Positions 10,021-21,480 of a DNA stretch of 64,000 nt are shown one piece after another; within the stretch, counting starts at the first letter, position 1; each line of letters opens with the position of its first letter. Below the pieces are notes generated by a model. The model saw only the letters and a program-made list of their open reading frames with translations, was not told where the DNA came from and searched no databases. The stretch is from Diphasiastrum complanatum (taxonomy: Eukaryota; Streptophyta; Lycopodiopsida; Lycopodiales; Lycopodiaceae). The stretch is from the NCBI GenBank assembly GCA_029204225.1, contig CM055095.1:41535719-41599718 (forward strand), given 5' to 3'. The position numbers were made by a program, and so were the translations under genes.

Positions 10021-11223
10021 GCTACACCAATTTTTCAGTTTGCAGCATGTTTGTTGGATGGTTAGCTTGCATTAGGCATCTTGTTGTGGCATGAATAGTG
10101 TTAAATCTGCATTTAGGGTTAGTTTTGGGAGTGATTTTGTCTGATTTGAGTGGAATTGCTTGTTTGAAATCTAATACAATTGTGAAACAGGGAAAGCTAT
10201 TCAGATCACCAATCTTAAGATCCATTTGGATATGAGATATCAGAAAAAACAACAAAAATCGGTCAAATATGCCAGATTTTGATCAAAAGGAGACAAAAAT
10301 CATCATCAGAGCTGATAACTTTTTGCCCTAGGAAACGTTCGCCGAGTTGCAAGCACCTTCGGTTTTGATCACAGAACCTTCAATCTGAAGGGTGAACAAT
10401 CCTTCCCAACAGATTTTCAAAAACATCAGAATAACCACCAAAAAATATCAAAAAATTACCAAAACCCTAAAAATACAAAAAAAGAACCTTTGTCCAATTC
10501 ACTATGCATAGGTGTGATTCAGATTTATCTACTGCCAGGTCGGCGAAGAATAATATAAAAAATAGAAGGTTTTTTAGAGAATCAGTTATCATATTGTTAT
10601 ATTTTTGTCAAAAAAGTCTCTTTTTTATAAAAATACCAATATTACTCTTGATTTTTCGTCAGAACCTTCACCGAGTTTTCAGATTATTCTATTTATAGTA
10701 GTTTACTATTTTTGAGTTTGGCGAACATTCATTCTATCCGGATCATAGAAAATCTCTATTTTTACCCTCGTCAAACTATAGAAACTATGTTTTTATATGC
10801 CAGGAACCTTCGCCATTTCTATCTTAGCTTAATTTGTTTTAGATTTTCAATCTAAGAGTTCAGCGAAGGTTATTTCTATAGAATTTGTCTAAAAAGTCTG
10901 ATTAGAGAGTTTTTACCAGAAATAACACTGTTAAACCTTCGTCGAATCAACCTTCGCCTAATGAACCTTCACTGGTTCTATTTTTAGGTTCTGATTTTCT
11001 AGATCAAGCTGTCAATTTTAGGGTCAAATTTGATACAATCTAATTTTGATTTAGAGAATTTTTTCATTTTGAGAAGTATCGATCGGTTGATCTTAGAAAT
11101 CTTTTATACGGTATAGGAATCTGATTCTTGTCAAGTGGAGTAGATCTAGCAGATTTGATCTGAGATAGTTTTGATTGAAAAGCTAGATCCAAACTCATTG
11201 TTTGCTTGATTTAATCTGTAAAG
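10021..11223 (+). other. Gypsy-2 untranslated leader with repeated CTTCGCCGA motifs
   Basis: 1.2 kb AT-rich leader without genes. It carries about ten variants of a short motif close to GAACCTTCGCCGA (for example near 10338, 10366, 10665, 10802, 10935, 10950 and 10968, some reversed as TCGGCGAAG). Their function is unknown. Confidence 0.6.
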
Positions 11224-12131
11224 ATGGCTGCCCCTGGAGGTGCTTCTGGAGGTGCCCCTCAGGAAGTCAATCCAATCATTGTTAGCAGAACACCCCGTTT
11301 GGAACTACCTAAATACAATGGATTAACAGATCCAGTTAGATTTCTTCAGATCTATTATGAATCTTGTGAAGTCTATGGTGAAGTTTTTTTCCAGGATAAA
11401 CTCAAGCTTTTTCTATGGCATTAACTAACGTAGCACAAGATTGGTACTATAATCAAGATGAAATTGAACGTATTGATTGGGAGACTGTCAAACGAGCCCT
11501 TATCACACGGTTCAAACCTCGGAAGTTTATGGATGACCATTTCCTACTTTTAAGTAAAATTAATATGGGAAAGCCGAAAATGGTTCGAGATTATATTGAA
11601 TGCATAAAACGCCTCAGATCTAAGTGCGAATCTGAGTTGATTGACGAAAATGCCATGATTATGTGGTTTTTGTTAGGTTTACCTAAAAGGATCAGACGTG
11701 AGTAGAAACGCCATAATGAGTACGCAATTTTGCAAAATACTATGGATGATGCAATTTGGGAGGAGGATGAAGATTCAGACGATGAGCCAAATATCAGTAT
11801 GTTGTCTTATACAACAGGGCAGACCACTACGACATCCACCACTATTGCATCAACGAATGTCAACGCTACTGAAGAAATGATGCTCAATGAGTTTGAGAAA
11901 CTCGGGAAGAACCAACAGAAACAGATGAAAAAGTTGCAATCGCAATCTGATGAGAAGATCAAAGCATTGGAAGATTTCCATGGACAAGCGAACAAGAAAC
12001 CTGAGAAGTTTGCAAAGACTTTTCCTACCAGGGAAAATGTCTGGTGTTCTATTTGTATGGAAAATCACACAGTGAATGAACGGTCCTCCATTGAAAAAAT
12101 GAATGGAAATCAGTATATGCCATTTGTGTAG
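11224..12131 (+). pseudogene. Gypsy-2 gag
   Basis: Starts MAAPGGASGGAP at 11224. Capsid blocks follow: LPKYNGLTDPVRFLQIY, a frameshift near 11415, then AQDWYYNQDEIERIDWE, LITRFKPRKF and MVRDYIECIKRLRSKC. One in-frame stop (about 11703) interrupts it. A coiled-coil-like charged region (11880-12010, EKLGKNQQKQMKKLQSQ) precedes the zinc-binding part. The DPxRFLQ and RF-xP patterns are standard for retrotrans_gag of plant Tat-like Gypsy. Confidence 0.9.
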
Positions 12132-12600
12132 TTCACGTGATCATGAGACTGCTTTTTTCAACTTCAATCCTCAGATAATTCAGCAACGGTATCCCCAGAT
12201 GGGATATCGAGAACTACATTATAGAGGAAATTTGACAGTTAGACCTCGTCAATCTACTCTTGGATACTCGAAATGATTAGCCTTACTTGCCCCACCAAAG
12301 CACCCCACTCATCCTGCCAATTTGATGGAACCAAAACCTTACAGAAGTGCCGAGCAATGGAATTATGGTAATGATCATGAAGCTGGATCTTCAGAATAGT
12401 ATGCTATTTACGCTGCTGCGCAACAACAAGCATCTAGAAATTGGATCGGAGCACCACTTGGATCCTTTGCATGTGGAGAAAATCATAGGCTACAAAATGT
12501 CGAAATAAAGACAAATTTGTACCATTTTGTTGTGACTATGGTTATGGCCATTGCTATAAAAAATGTCCAGCAAGACCGAACCCACCACCGGCTACAGCTC
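12132..12600 (+). pseudogene. Gypsy-2 gag C-terminus with cysteine-rich remnants
   Basis: Broken frames contain CGENHRLQNV and CCDYGYGHCYKKCPARPN (about 12470-12580), degenerate zinc-knuckle-like modules that follow the capsid. Several stops are present. Confidence 0.65.
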
Positions 12601-12614
12601 TTGTGAATATATGT

Positions 12615-12902
12615 AATGAGAGTATTTGGATCCTCTCAAGGTAATTAGTCGCATACAGGCCTTGACATGGAATCAAATCACGGTGTGACCAATAATCTCG
12701 AGTACTGGTGGAGGGCCGGTCTACCATATTAGGACTATTCCAGGTCCTTAACCGAATATTTCTTCTCTCAGCTTCTATCCTTAGAAGCTCCTCAAAATAG
12801 GAAAGAATGTAACCATGCAACCCCCATGGAGGTCAACTATAAATATGTCTCATCTCTTCATGCAGTCCTCTTGCCTATATCTGTCACACAGGCATGCAAT
12901 AA
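12615..12902 (+). repeat. Two-block repeat, order Y-X, within Gypsy-2
   Basis: Block Y (about 12620-12755) then block X (about 12808-12902), the same blocks as 7246-7482 but swapped. They are joined by about 50 bp (ATTTCTTCTCTCAGCTTCTA). They sit where protease and the start of RT should be. Confidence 0.8.
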
Positions 12903-14400
12903 TCCTATTGTTGCAGATCTAATAAAGAAAGAGCTTTAGAGATTGCTTGATGCCGATTTCATTTATGAGATTGAACATACCGAATGGGTTTCACCAATTG
13001 TCATTGTTCCTAAGAAGAATGAGAAATGAGAATTTGTGCGAATCTCAAGGCCTTGAACAAAGTGACGCGGAATGCTCAATTTCCGTTACCTTTTTCCAGA
13101 AAGCATTTTTACAGAAACTTCTTGAAATTTACTTGGATGACCTTGGAGTCCATAGCACAGATATAGACCACCTGGATCGATTGGAGAAAGTATTTGAATG
13201 ATGTCACAACTTGTATCAAATTTTTCTAAATCCAGAAAAATGTCAGATGTGGGTTTCCCACGGAGTTGTTCTTGGACACGTGATATCAAGACATGGCATT
13301 GCCACAGATTATTCTAAAATCAAAGTTATTGTGGAATTGCCACCGCCAACAACAATTCATGGAGTTTATGTGTTTATGGGTCATGGAAACTATTATCGAA
13401 TTTTTATTATCTTCTTTGCGGATTTAGCAAGACCTACATACAAACTAGCTACTGTTCCTATTTGGACAATAGAGGCATTAGAATCCTTTGAAATATTAAA
13501 AAAAGCATTAGCCTCAGTACCGATACTACGTTCTCCAGATTGGATGATTGAGTTTCATGTTCACACTAATGTCTCGAAATATGCAATTGGATCAATTTTG
13601 ACACAGCCATGTGAATATAAGAAGGATAATCAATACGATTTGCAAGCATATAACTTACAGATCCAGAGAAGAACTATTCAACAACAGAACGTGAAGCGTT
13701 AGCCATGATTTTCTCCATACGAAAATTTCGTCATTATCTCATGGACACTTTCATTTTATACGGATCACCAGCCGTTACTTTACTTGGTATACAAGACGTG
13801 CAATACTGGGCGTATTGCAAGATGGTTATTGTTATTGACTGAATTTGACTTTCGAATTGTGGTTCATAAGGGAAAACAACATTATCTTGCAGACCACGTT
13901 TCGCGAATTGAATCCGCACCAGTTAATACTAAAGTGGATGATGAATTACCAGATGCTACATTATTCTATGTAAAGGCAGTACCTGCATGGGCAACATATA
14001 TTGTTGAGTACTTGATGCTAGGACAACCGAATGACTCTTTGACAAAAGTATAGAAGAGGCAATTGATTCATAAGGCTCAACCTTATCAATTAATTGCAGG
14101 ACAATTGTATCGTCGTGGATAAGACAATATTCTACATAGATGTGTTTTACCGCATGAAATATCAGATTTAATCACGTTTTCACATGATGGCATGGGCAGA
14201 GGACACTTCTCTATAGATATTACTATTCGCAAACTTTTGCAATCAGGTTATTGGTGGCCTACACTTCATAAGGACACAGAAAATTATATTCAGACATGTG
14301 ATGTTTGCCAGCGAGCATGACGTTGCAAGCGCCATTTGAAAAATGGGGATTGGATTATGTTGGTCCTATTTCTCCTATCGCAAAGGATCTCAGGCCCGAT
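12903..14400 (+). pseudogene. Gypsy-2 pol remnant (RT, RNase H, integrase N-terminus)
   Basis: RT begins in broken frames with LIKKEL, YEIEHTEWVSPIVIVPKKNE, then YLDDLGVHS (the YxDD box) and NPEKCQM, SHGVVLGHVIS. 13211-13702 is open for 163 codons but has lost conserved residues. RNase H reads TEREALAMIFSIRKFRHYLM and ADHVSRIE (to 13915). From 14050 to 14320 the HHCC zinc module is recognisable (SGYWWPTLHKD, QTCDVCQR). It ends in EKWGLDYVGPISPIAKD, the first DDE block. Many frameshifts; dead. Confidence 0.85.
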
Positions 14401-15800
14401 TGTTAGCAGATTCCAGAGAATCCCCAGATGCCGAGCCAAGTTGAAGACATAGATTATCTCTCACCCATGACCGAGGAGGTCTCAGAAGGAGGAGAGCAGA
14501 GGAAGTTGAGAGTCGAGCATGAGAGCCAAGGATTACTAGCTAGGGTGACAGTGATTATTCATGTGAGCCTACATGGTGAATCCCAGAGAAAGAACAACCA
14601 TGTAGGAGCTAGTAATATTTCCTAGGCATTGTAAATAAGCGTAGATCCCCTTAAATAATTTAGAGTGAGCCACCTTTTGATGGTGACCTCTAGTGGAAGG
14701 GCAAATTCCACTTGTATTTTTTAAACTAGTGGAATTGCCACTTGGGCTCCACATGGATAGCCTTCTTGCTTATTCCAGGGCCCCCCTCTCATGTGAGGGA
14801 GCTTTGATTGTATTGTCAATTGCTCTTGAGCGAATAAAGAAGACCTTCCACGAGTTCTTGATGATTGTAAAGCTCCTTGTTCATGGCAATATTCTTGAGT
14901 GAAATTTCTATGAGCATGTTTTGATTTCCTTTTGTGTTTGTGGATTGATTAGATTTCTTGCTTACTATCTTGCTTGTGGAATGTAGATGTGGATTAACTT
15001 TCTTGTTTCTTGAATTTTGTAGTTTCCGCATGTAAGTAAACTATAGAGGCTGAGATTGTAAATCAGATTTGCATACTCTTTAACAATGCTATCCTTGATT
15101 GTTCTTGGGGATTCCAAGCATCAAGAAATGGGTGTTTCTTGATCCTTGGGCTGCTAGAATGCTGTTAGGATGCTAGTTTTCTTGTTTCTTATTTCTTGTT
15201 GAGTAGCTTAATTTTGTCATTGCATTGTTCCCTGATTTTGATAGATAAATTGTAGATTTGCTCTCTAATTCAGAACGTTGATCTATATTGAGCTAGGACT
15301 AGTTGCATGGCTTGTAAATGCATGTAGCTGCGTAACGTATCCATCTCTCCCCACTGACAGGCTGGGAATACACATTGTAATCTGAGAAACACTTCTACTT
15401 GGAAACCGTTTTAACAAGAAAACCATACCTTAAAGAACTGTAACCAACAAAAGTAACAAAAAGAAGAAGAACGAAAAAGAACCGTGTTCACAGATTCAGT
15501 GAGAATCTGTGAACATTTGACGCCATTTCCATAGCTACACAGACACTAAACTAAGCCAAACCGTTCCGATCTGTGCTGCAAAACCATCGCTCTGAAGTCT
15601 CCCACACGTATCATTACCGAGCTTGTCACTTTCATCTTGACCGACGCACAACTCCATTCTTGACCGAGGCTTCACACTCCTTTCCTAGCCGAGCTCCACG
15701 ACTCACGTCTGGACCGAACGAAATCTTGTTTCATTCACCTATTGAAACTACGCAATCACTCTCGACCGAACCACTACTCGCAATATTCTGTCAAGACCAA
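14401..15800. other. Non-coding region between Gypsy-2 and Gypsy-3
   Basis: No gene recognised. The sequence between about 14560 and 15400 has the texture of an LTR (long AT-rich, stop-laden stretch with repeated CTTGTTTCTT) and may be the LTR of Gypsy-2 or Gypsy-3, but no matching pair exists in the window. From about 15615 irregular GACCGA phrases begin and lead into the minisatellite. Confidence 0.4.
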
Positions 15801-15804
15801 AGTT

Positions 15805-16372
15805 AAATCTCAACCGATGCTCATCGATCAGATCTCAACCGAGCCTTTACGTTGAAATCTCAACCGGAGCATCTGTTGAAATCTCAACCAGAGCCTCTTC
15901 TGAATTCTTGATCGGTGCTTTCTCTCAAAACTTGACTGACGCCTCCTATCAGATCTCAACCGACGCCTCCTCTCAGATCTCAACTGACGCCTCCTCTCAG
16001 ATCTCAACCGATGCCTCCTCTCAGATCTCGACCAAAGCTTCCTGTCAAATCTCGACCAGAGCTATCTCTTAGATCTCGACCGAAGCACCCTATCAGATCT
16101 CGACTGGAGCTTCCTGTCAGATCTTGACCGACGCTTCCTATCAAATCTCGACCGGAGCCTTCTCTCAGATCTTGACCGAAGCTTCCTGTCAAATCTCGAC
16201 CAGAGCTGTCTCTCAGATCTCGACCAGGGCACCCTGTCAGGTCCCAACCGGGGCTATCTCTCAGATCTCGACCGACGCCTCCTGTCAGATCTCAACCGGA
16301 GCTGTATCTCAGATCTCAACCGGACCTTTCTATTAATTCTCAACCGAGGATTTCTATCAATTCTCAACCGAG
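15805..16372 (+). repeat. 24-bp minisatellite, about 23 units
   Basis: Units such as GATCTCAACCGACGCCTCCT plus CTCA repeat with an exact 24-bp period through nearly the whole array. Variation is concentrated in the last half of each unit; ATCTCRACCG is the conserved half. Because 24 is a multiple of 3, an 8-residue peptide repeat (QISTDASC-like) appears in one frame, but there is no sign it is translated. It lies about 290 bp before the Gypsy-3 gag start, in its leader. Confidence 0.9.
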
Positions 16373-16661
16373 AGCTTTGACTTCTAACCTGGACCTAGTC
16401 AACTTCCAATTAAATTCAACTATCTTCTTTGACTAAGTCTCAGTATTTACCAACTACCACAATTCTTTTCAACCTTATTGCAAAAACCCTAAAACCAAAA
16501 AAAAAAACAGCTGTGCCATTTGGACACCACCACATTATTAGTCTCTGACTAATATTTAAAAAAAAAAAAACAAAATCACAAAACAACAACACAAACACCA
16601 GTCAAATTACCAAAGAGTCCAAGAGGCCTATTTCCCAATCCTAAGGTACTCTAGAGCTGTT

Positions 16662-17550
16662 ATGGATCATCCTTATGATCCGAACTCCACAGAGGACTAT
16701 CTACTAGAGATGGTCTCCCCATCTACCGAACATGTTCGATTTAATCGATATTCTAGGATGAAATCTCAAGTCCAAGAGCCATCAACAAATCCATTTGACT
16801 GATAGGAACCCATGTGTTTTGAAGCTCCATACGATCGACCACATTTTTATGCTATAGAATCTTCACATGCACAAGCTCACTTAAACGGAGCTTTTGCAAA
16901 TAATGTTCCCCATACTGAAAAACGTACTCCAAAGTTCGATTTACCTAAGTACGATGGTAACACTGATCCTCAAAGATTTCTTCAAGTCTTTGAGAATGCA
17001 TGTGATGTGTATGGTGAGACATCACCAGATGCCATGGTATAGCTCTTCTCGATGACCATGATCGATCGAACACGAGAATGGTTTTTTAACCTTGATCGTG
17101 AAGATAAACGAGATTGGTCACTCTTGAAGGAGGCATTTATCAAACGCTTCAAGCATTTCACTTGATCGAAAGTCCTTTTGTCAAGCTAAGTAACATCAAA
17201 ATGACAAAATATGAGAAAGTACGTGACTACATTGAACGATTTAAAAGATTAAAAAGTCAGGTACAAGAGCAACCCACTGAGTCTATGCTCATAATTTGGT
17301 TCCTCGTTGGACTCCCACGATGGATACGACGTGAACTTCGCTCCAATGATGAATACATATCATTGAAACAAGCCATGTCTGATGCCATTCGGAAAGAAGA
17401 CGAGGGATCAGATGTCGATGAGCCAGGTGAACGGAGAGCAAATCGTGCTGTCCAAGAAGCTCGACCAAACAAGAAAACACGAGAACAGTTGTGGAAAACA
17501 CAGATGGAGTTGATTAACCAACAACACCAACAGATGGAGAAACTCACATA
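16662..17550 (+). pseudogene. Gypsy-3 gag, capsid part
   Basis: ATG at 16662 opens MDHPYDPNSTEDYLLEMV; two stops near 16800 interrupt it. The frame resumes with KFDLPKYDGNTDPQRFLQVF and ENACDVYGETSPDAM (16930-17040), a stop, then IDRTREWFFNLDREDKRDWS and FIKRFKHF. The 17114-17551 stretch has YEKVRDYIERFKRLKSQV, MLIIWFLVGLPRWIRRELRS and a Gln/Lys-rich coiled-coil end. Same capsid family as Gypsy-2 gag but clearly diverged. Confidence 0.9.
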
Positions 17551-18510
17551 AGAGTTTCAAAACACTCTTAAGTCTATCCACAGTTCGATGCCAGGTCAGT
17601 TACCCACTGGCCAAATCCACCATAGACGAGAGAACACATGGTGCCCTCATTGTCGAGGTGCACACATCGGCAATTAGTGCCCTTCATACCAACCGGTCCC
17701 AGATACTTCATTGATCAAATGTGACATCTGTGACTTTATGGGGCATACCTCACTTTATTGCTATTATAACATGAGGAATCAGCCTCACAACCAGTCAGGG
17801 GGACATTATCAACCTCCCAGACACCAATTTGTTTCACACAATCAAAATCAGCACTATCCATCACGAAACAAACAAGTCCATATACAAGAGTTACCCAGAC
17901 AATCTAGACATGACCTCAACCACAGCTGGTGCTCTTAGGACCACCTCCAAGGGGACAACCTGATCTAGAAGCACATAAACATAGATATCCTCAAAAATCT
18001 GCACAGACACATTTTGTAAAAAACTCTTATAATCACTCATATCATCATGATACAACATCTGTTAGTTCTCAACAATATCCAACCGACAACTCATGCTCGT
18101 GCAAATGGGATGAGTATTCCACACCACCAGAAAATCCAACACAACTAGTCATCCAAGATGGTTATGCTATTGCCACGGGCCCAATGAGAAACCACTATTT
18201 TATTTGTGGTGAAACTGGCCACTTCATGATTGATTGTAAACTTAAGAACCAATACCATACGGAGTGCCCAGACTGTGTTCGCAAACACAGTTTCAAAGAC
18301 TGCCCTAAACAACCTAACAGGATCCTTCCAGCACGTCATATATCATCCGAACCTGTTAGAGTTCTGACTAGAGCACAATGCCAACAACAAGAACAACAAC
18401 AAAACAATGAAAAATCAGCTGACCCGAATGGAAGCCACTTGATAGCTTCCACATTACCTAAAGATTACCCAGACCCAAACGTGGAACAAAGGCAATACAA
18501 TGAATTTTGA
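17551..18510 (+). pseudogene. Gypsy-3 gag, nucleocapsid part with zinc knuckles
   Basis: Cysteine/histidine clusters are visible: CPHCRGAHIGN near 17640, CDICDFMGHTSLYC near 17716-17760, and in the 193-codon frame 17929-18510 HYFICGETGHFMIDCKLK followed by CPDCVRKHSFKDCPKQPNR. CCHC knuckles bind the RNA genome in Gag. Frameshifts separate the parts. Confidence 0.8.
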
Positions 18511-19350
18511 GAAGAGTTTTTGCGAGAGGAAGGACATACGGAAAGTTTGTTATTCGTTTAGATCCCTAACAAAGAGCAATCTCTACAAGGACTTGAAGTA
18601 TTTTCTGACCTCTTGCAAGTTCAATTCACTATGCCATTCCATAGTGCGCTAAAATTTTTTACCGGGCTTCAACGATATATCCATCGTAGTTTTCAGCTGC
18701 CTACTATTCCTGATTAATAGTGGAAAACAAAAGAGATTCCTAAAATTCCCCAGATTTCTATGAATTTGCTGAATATAGCTGTTGCTAAGGGGACTAGCAT
18801 CACCTTGTCTTTGTCCTATAAAGACTATCCCGCAGTATCTGCCATCCTTGATAGTGGATCAGGCGTTAACATAATGATTTTGTCTTTGGCAAAGTCATGG
18901 GGCTTCCATACCCTCGATCAACCATGATACAAACTTCTCATGGCTGATCAACGTGTTACAAACCCTGCTGGTCATTTATCAAATATTAAAGTTCGAATAG
19001 CAGGTGTCAAATTTGTAATCGATTGTGTCATCTTAGACTTACAAGAAGATACTTTATAAACTCCTTCTTGGTACACCCTGGCTCCAGATGGCAGGTGTTG
19101 TCCAAGATTGGAAGCATAGCAAAATTACCTTTGGCAATCACGACAAACGAGTCATTGTTGACTCAACTGGCCATGTCAAGCCTGTTAAAGTTTATGATGA
19201 TTGGTCATCAACAACATATGATGAATCAGATAGTGTCCCGATCCAACCCAAAGGCCACTATACAAGATCCACAGACATAATCAATTGGGGACAGACACTA
19301 GCCACTGTAGACTGTGTTGATTCCAATCAATGTCATATCTAAACCGCTGC
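18511..19350 (+). pseudogene. Gypsy-3 aspartic protease region
   Basis: The active site reads SAILDSGSGVNIM at about 18837-18875, a normal D-S-G. Upstream a linker rich in stops; downstream a diverged tail ending in APDGRCCPRLEA-type broken frames. RT is missing entirely between here and 19590. Confidence 0.75.
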
Positions 19351-19589
19351 AGAAGCTGTGGATATTCTCCCATCTTCAACAAACATTGATACACCCATCA
19401 TCCCACTTATGACGATTGACCCGATTCCTATAGTGTGGTGCCTAGGAGAACCTAGTGTCTCTACCGCCCATGTTTCCAAAGAAGGTATTATTTCCATCGA
19501 TGATGTTGAAATGACGGTGAACATGTACTCCTTTATCTAGATGCCCAATGTTATCCGCCAAAAGCAATTCCTCAGGAGATCAAGCCACT

Positions 19590-20410
19590 AGGGTCGTTGG
19601 CTCATATCCAATTGACATCCAAAATATCCAACACACAAGCATATGGGCCCAAACCCAAAGTATACACATGGGACGTGTATTCGGATGAAGTCTGGGATAC
19701 AATCGATGCCGATATGATAAGTGAGGCAACAACACCGCCCACTCAAAAACCACAAAAACCTTGGTTACAACCTGCTGAAGTAAACTATACAACCATTGAG
19801 CGAGAAGCATTAGCGATGGTCTATGCTGTAGTACAACTAAGACATTATTTACTAGGCCAGACCTTTGCATTCTACACGAACCATCAAGCCCTATTATATG
19901 TTGTTAATAAATCCTATAAAACGGGATGTATAGCTCAATGGCTGTTGATACTCGAGTAATTTAATTTCCGCATAGTCGTTCGAAAAGAGACCCAACATTT
20001 CATGGCGGATCACCTTTCCCGACTACTAATGCTGAAAAAGCAACTGCACCAATCAACGATGATCTTCCTGATGCATGTCTTTTTAATTGATGCTACACCC
20101 TTATGGGCTGAGGAGATCACTCAGTTTCTAACAACAGGCAGACTCAAAGAAGGCCTGAGTACGGTGGCAAAAAGGAAATTTTTGCTTAAAGCAGCGCCCT
20201 TTCAGCTCATAGCCGGACAACTTTATAAATGGGACGTTGACGGTATTATCCGACGATACACTTATGAATCTGAGATATGAACTATCATATCTCAGGCTCA
20301 TGAGGGTATTGACGGTGGCCACTTCTCTGCTGAAGCCACAGCTAAGATTATCATTTGAGCAGGATTGTGGTGGCCATCTTTGTTTAAAGACACATTTGCT
20401 GTCATTAATG
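19590..20410 (+). pseudogene. Gypsy-3 RNase H and integrase N-terminal fragment
   Basis: Open pieces read NYTTIEREALAMVYAVVQLR, LGQTFAFYTNHQALLYVVN and, after one stop, MADHLSRL. Then comes a linker with QFLTTGRLKEGLSTVAKRKF and a zinc-module start (AHEGIDGGHFSAEATAKII, LWWPSLFKD). The element stops at about 20405 in GGAGAGAGGGAGATG, and no further integrase follows. Confidence 0.85.
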
Positions 20411-21170
20411 TTGGAGAGAGGGAGATGAATGAGTTGAGAAAAAGTGTCGTATGTTAGAAACGAAAAATAAGCTCAAAGAGGTAAGACGAACACGAACGAG
20501 AAACAAACTCGAACAGAAAATTGTCGTGCACAGCGGAACGAGCTATATGACTCTCTCCGTAAGCATGACTATGCCTATCAGAACAAGCAAAACAGTAGTG
20601 ATGATAATTGCAATTGTTCTTGATTACGTAGCCAAACTTTAATAAATGAATGAAGCTCTAGAAGAATGGTTTGTCGCAAATAGTAAGACAAACTATATGT
20701 CGCGAATGATTCGCGAAGAGCTAGATGGTGCTCGACTGATAATTAGTCGCGAATGATTCGCAAAAGACAAGACTAAATGTTAGTCGTCTATTACCAGAAA
20801 GAACAACTAGAAAGATCAGACAGAATGAATGATAATCATAGCAATATTAACATAGATCTGAATGCAGAACAAAGAACTGTATCAGATTAAATATATCTTG
20901 TATACATGTCAATAATGCGGTAGAGCACAAGACAATAACAGACAAAACCGCGTGTCCTACGAAGCTTATACAATCTATAAAGAAATAAAACCTTATTGCT
21001 GACAATCAAGAATCAATGCGCGAGGCATTTACTTTGTCTATCTCACTGATAAGCTTCTCTTCATCGTCAACTCATCAAACCAATCACTCATTAACCTGAA
21101 TACACAAATGGTATCCAATATATGTACATTATATTATAGGTGTGCAGATGTGAAAAGCACAGAGTGGATG
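20411..21170. other. Non-coding; contains short repeated TCGCGAATGATTCGC motifs
   Basis: No genes recognised. The phrase TCGCGAATGATTCGC occurs at about 20700-20714 and again at 20747-20761. Right part (21130-21170) may be the end of the Copia-1 LTR. Confidence 0.5.
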
Positions 21171-21480
21171 TGCTGTCTGTAGGAGATTGTGGGTGGCTGC
21201 AATCATTGTCCAATTTGTTAGCGCAGCTGCATGGGGTGAGCGTGAAAAGGGTGCGACGTCATCAGTGCTGAAGTGATCGTTGGTGGTGACAATGCGAAAA
21301 GTGTGTCACTCTTACGAGTAGCCTTAGGATTAGATTTATAGGGTGCCTTTGCTTTTAGGACACCTTTGGCATTCTATAAGAGAGTGTCCCCTTTTCACCT
21401 GTCACCATAACGTGTGTAAAAACACAGTGTCATGATTCTTTCATCTTTTTTTTGTCTGTGCAAATTTGCGTGTAAATATG
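21171..21480 (-). repeat. Copia-1 LTR fragment, low-coordinate copy
   Basis: 310 bp nearly identical (about 92% by eye) to 24641-24950. Here it is fused directly to the end of Copia-1 pol (minus-strand PMDPGL motif of RT), so the rest of pol and the start of the 3' LTR are deleted. Confidence 0.8.

Noticed and set aside
11807-12068. Minus-strand ORFs opposite Gypsy-2 gag
   Set aside because: Shadows of the gag coiled-coil region; low-complexity and without homology signs.
16004-16336. Proteins with an 8-residue repeat on either strand
   Set aside because: The frames stay open only because the 24-bp unit is a multiple of three; no start context or domain supports translation.
15805-16372. 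CRISPR array
   Set aside because: Units are contiguous without unique spacers, and the window is plant nuclear DNA; this is a minisatellite.
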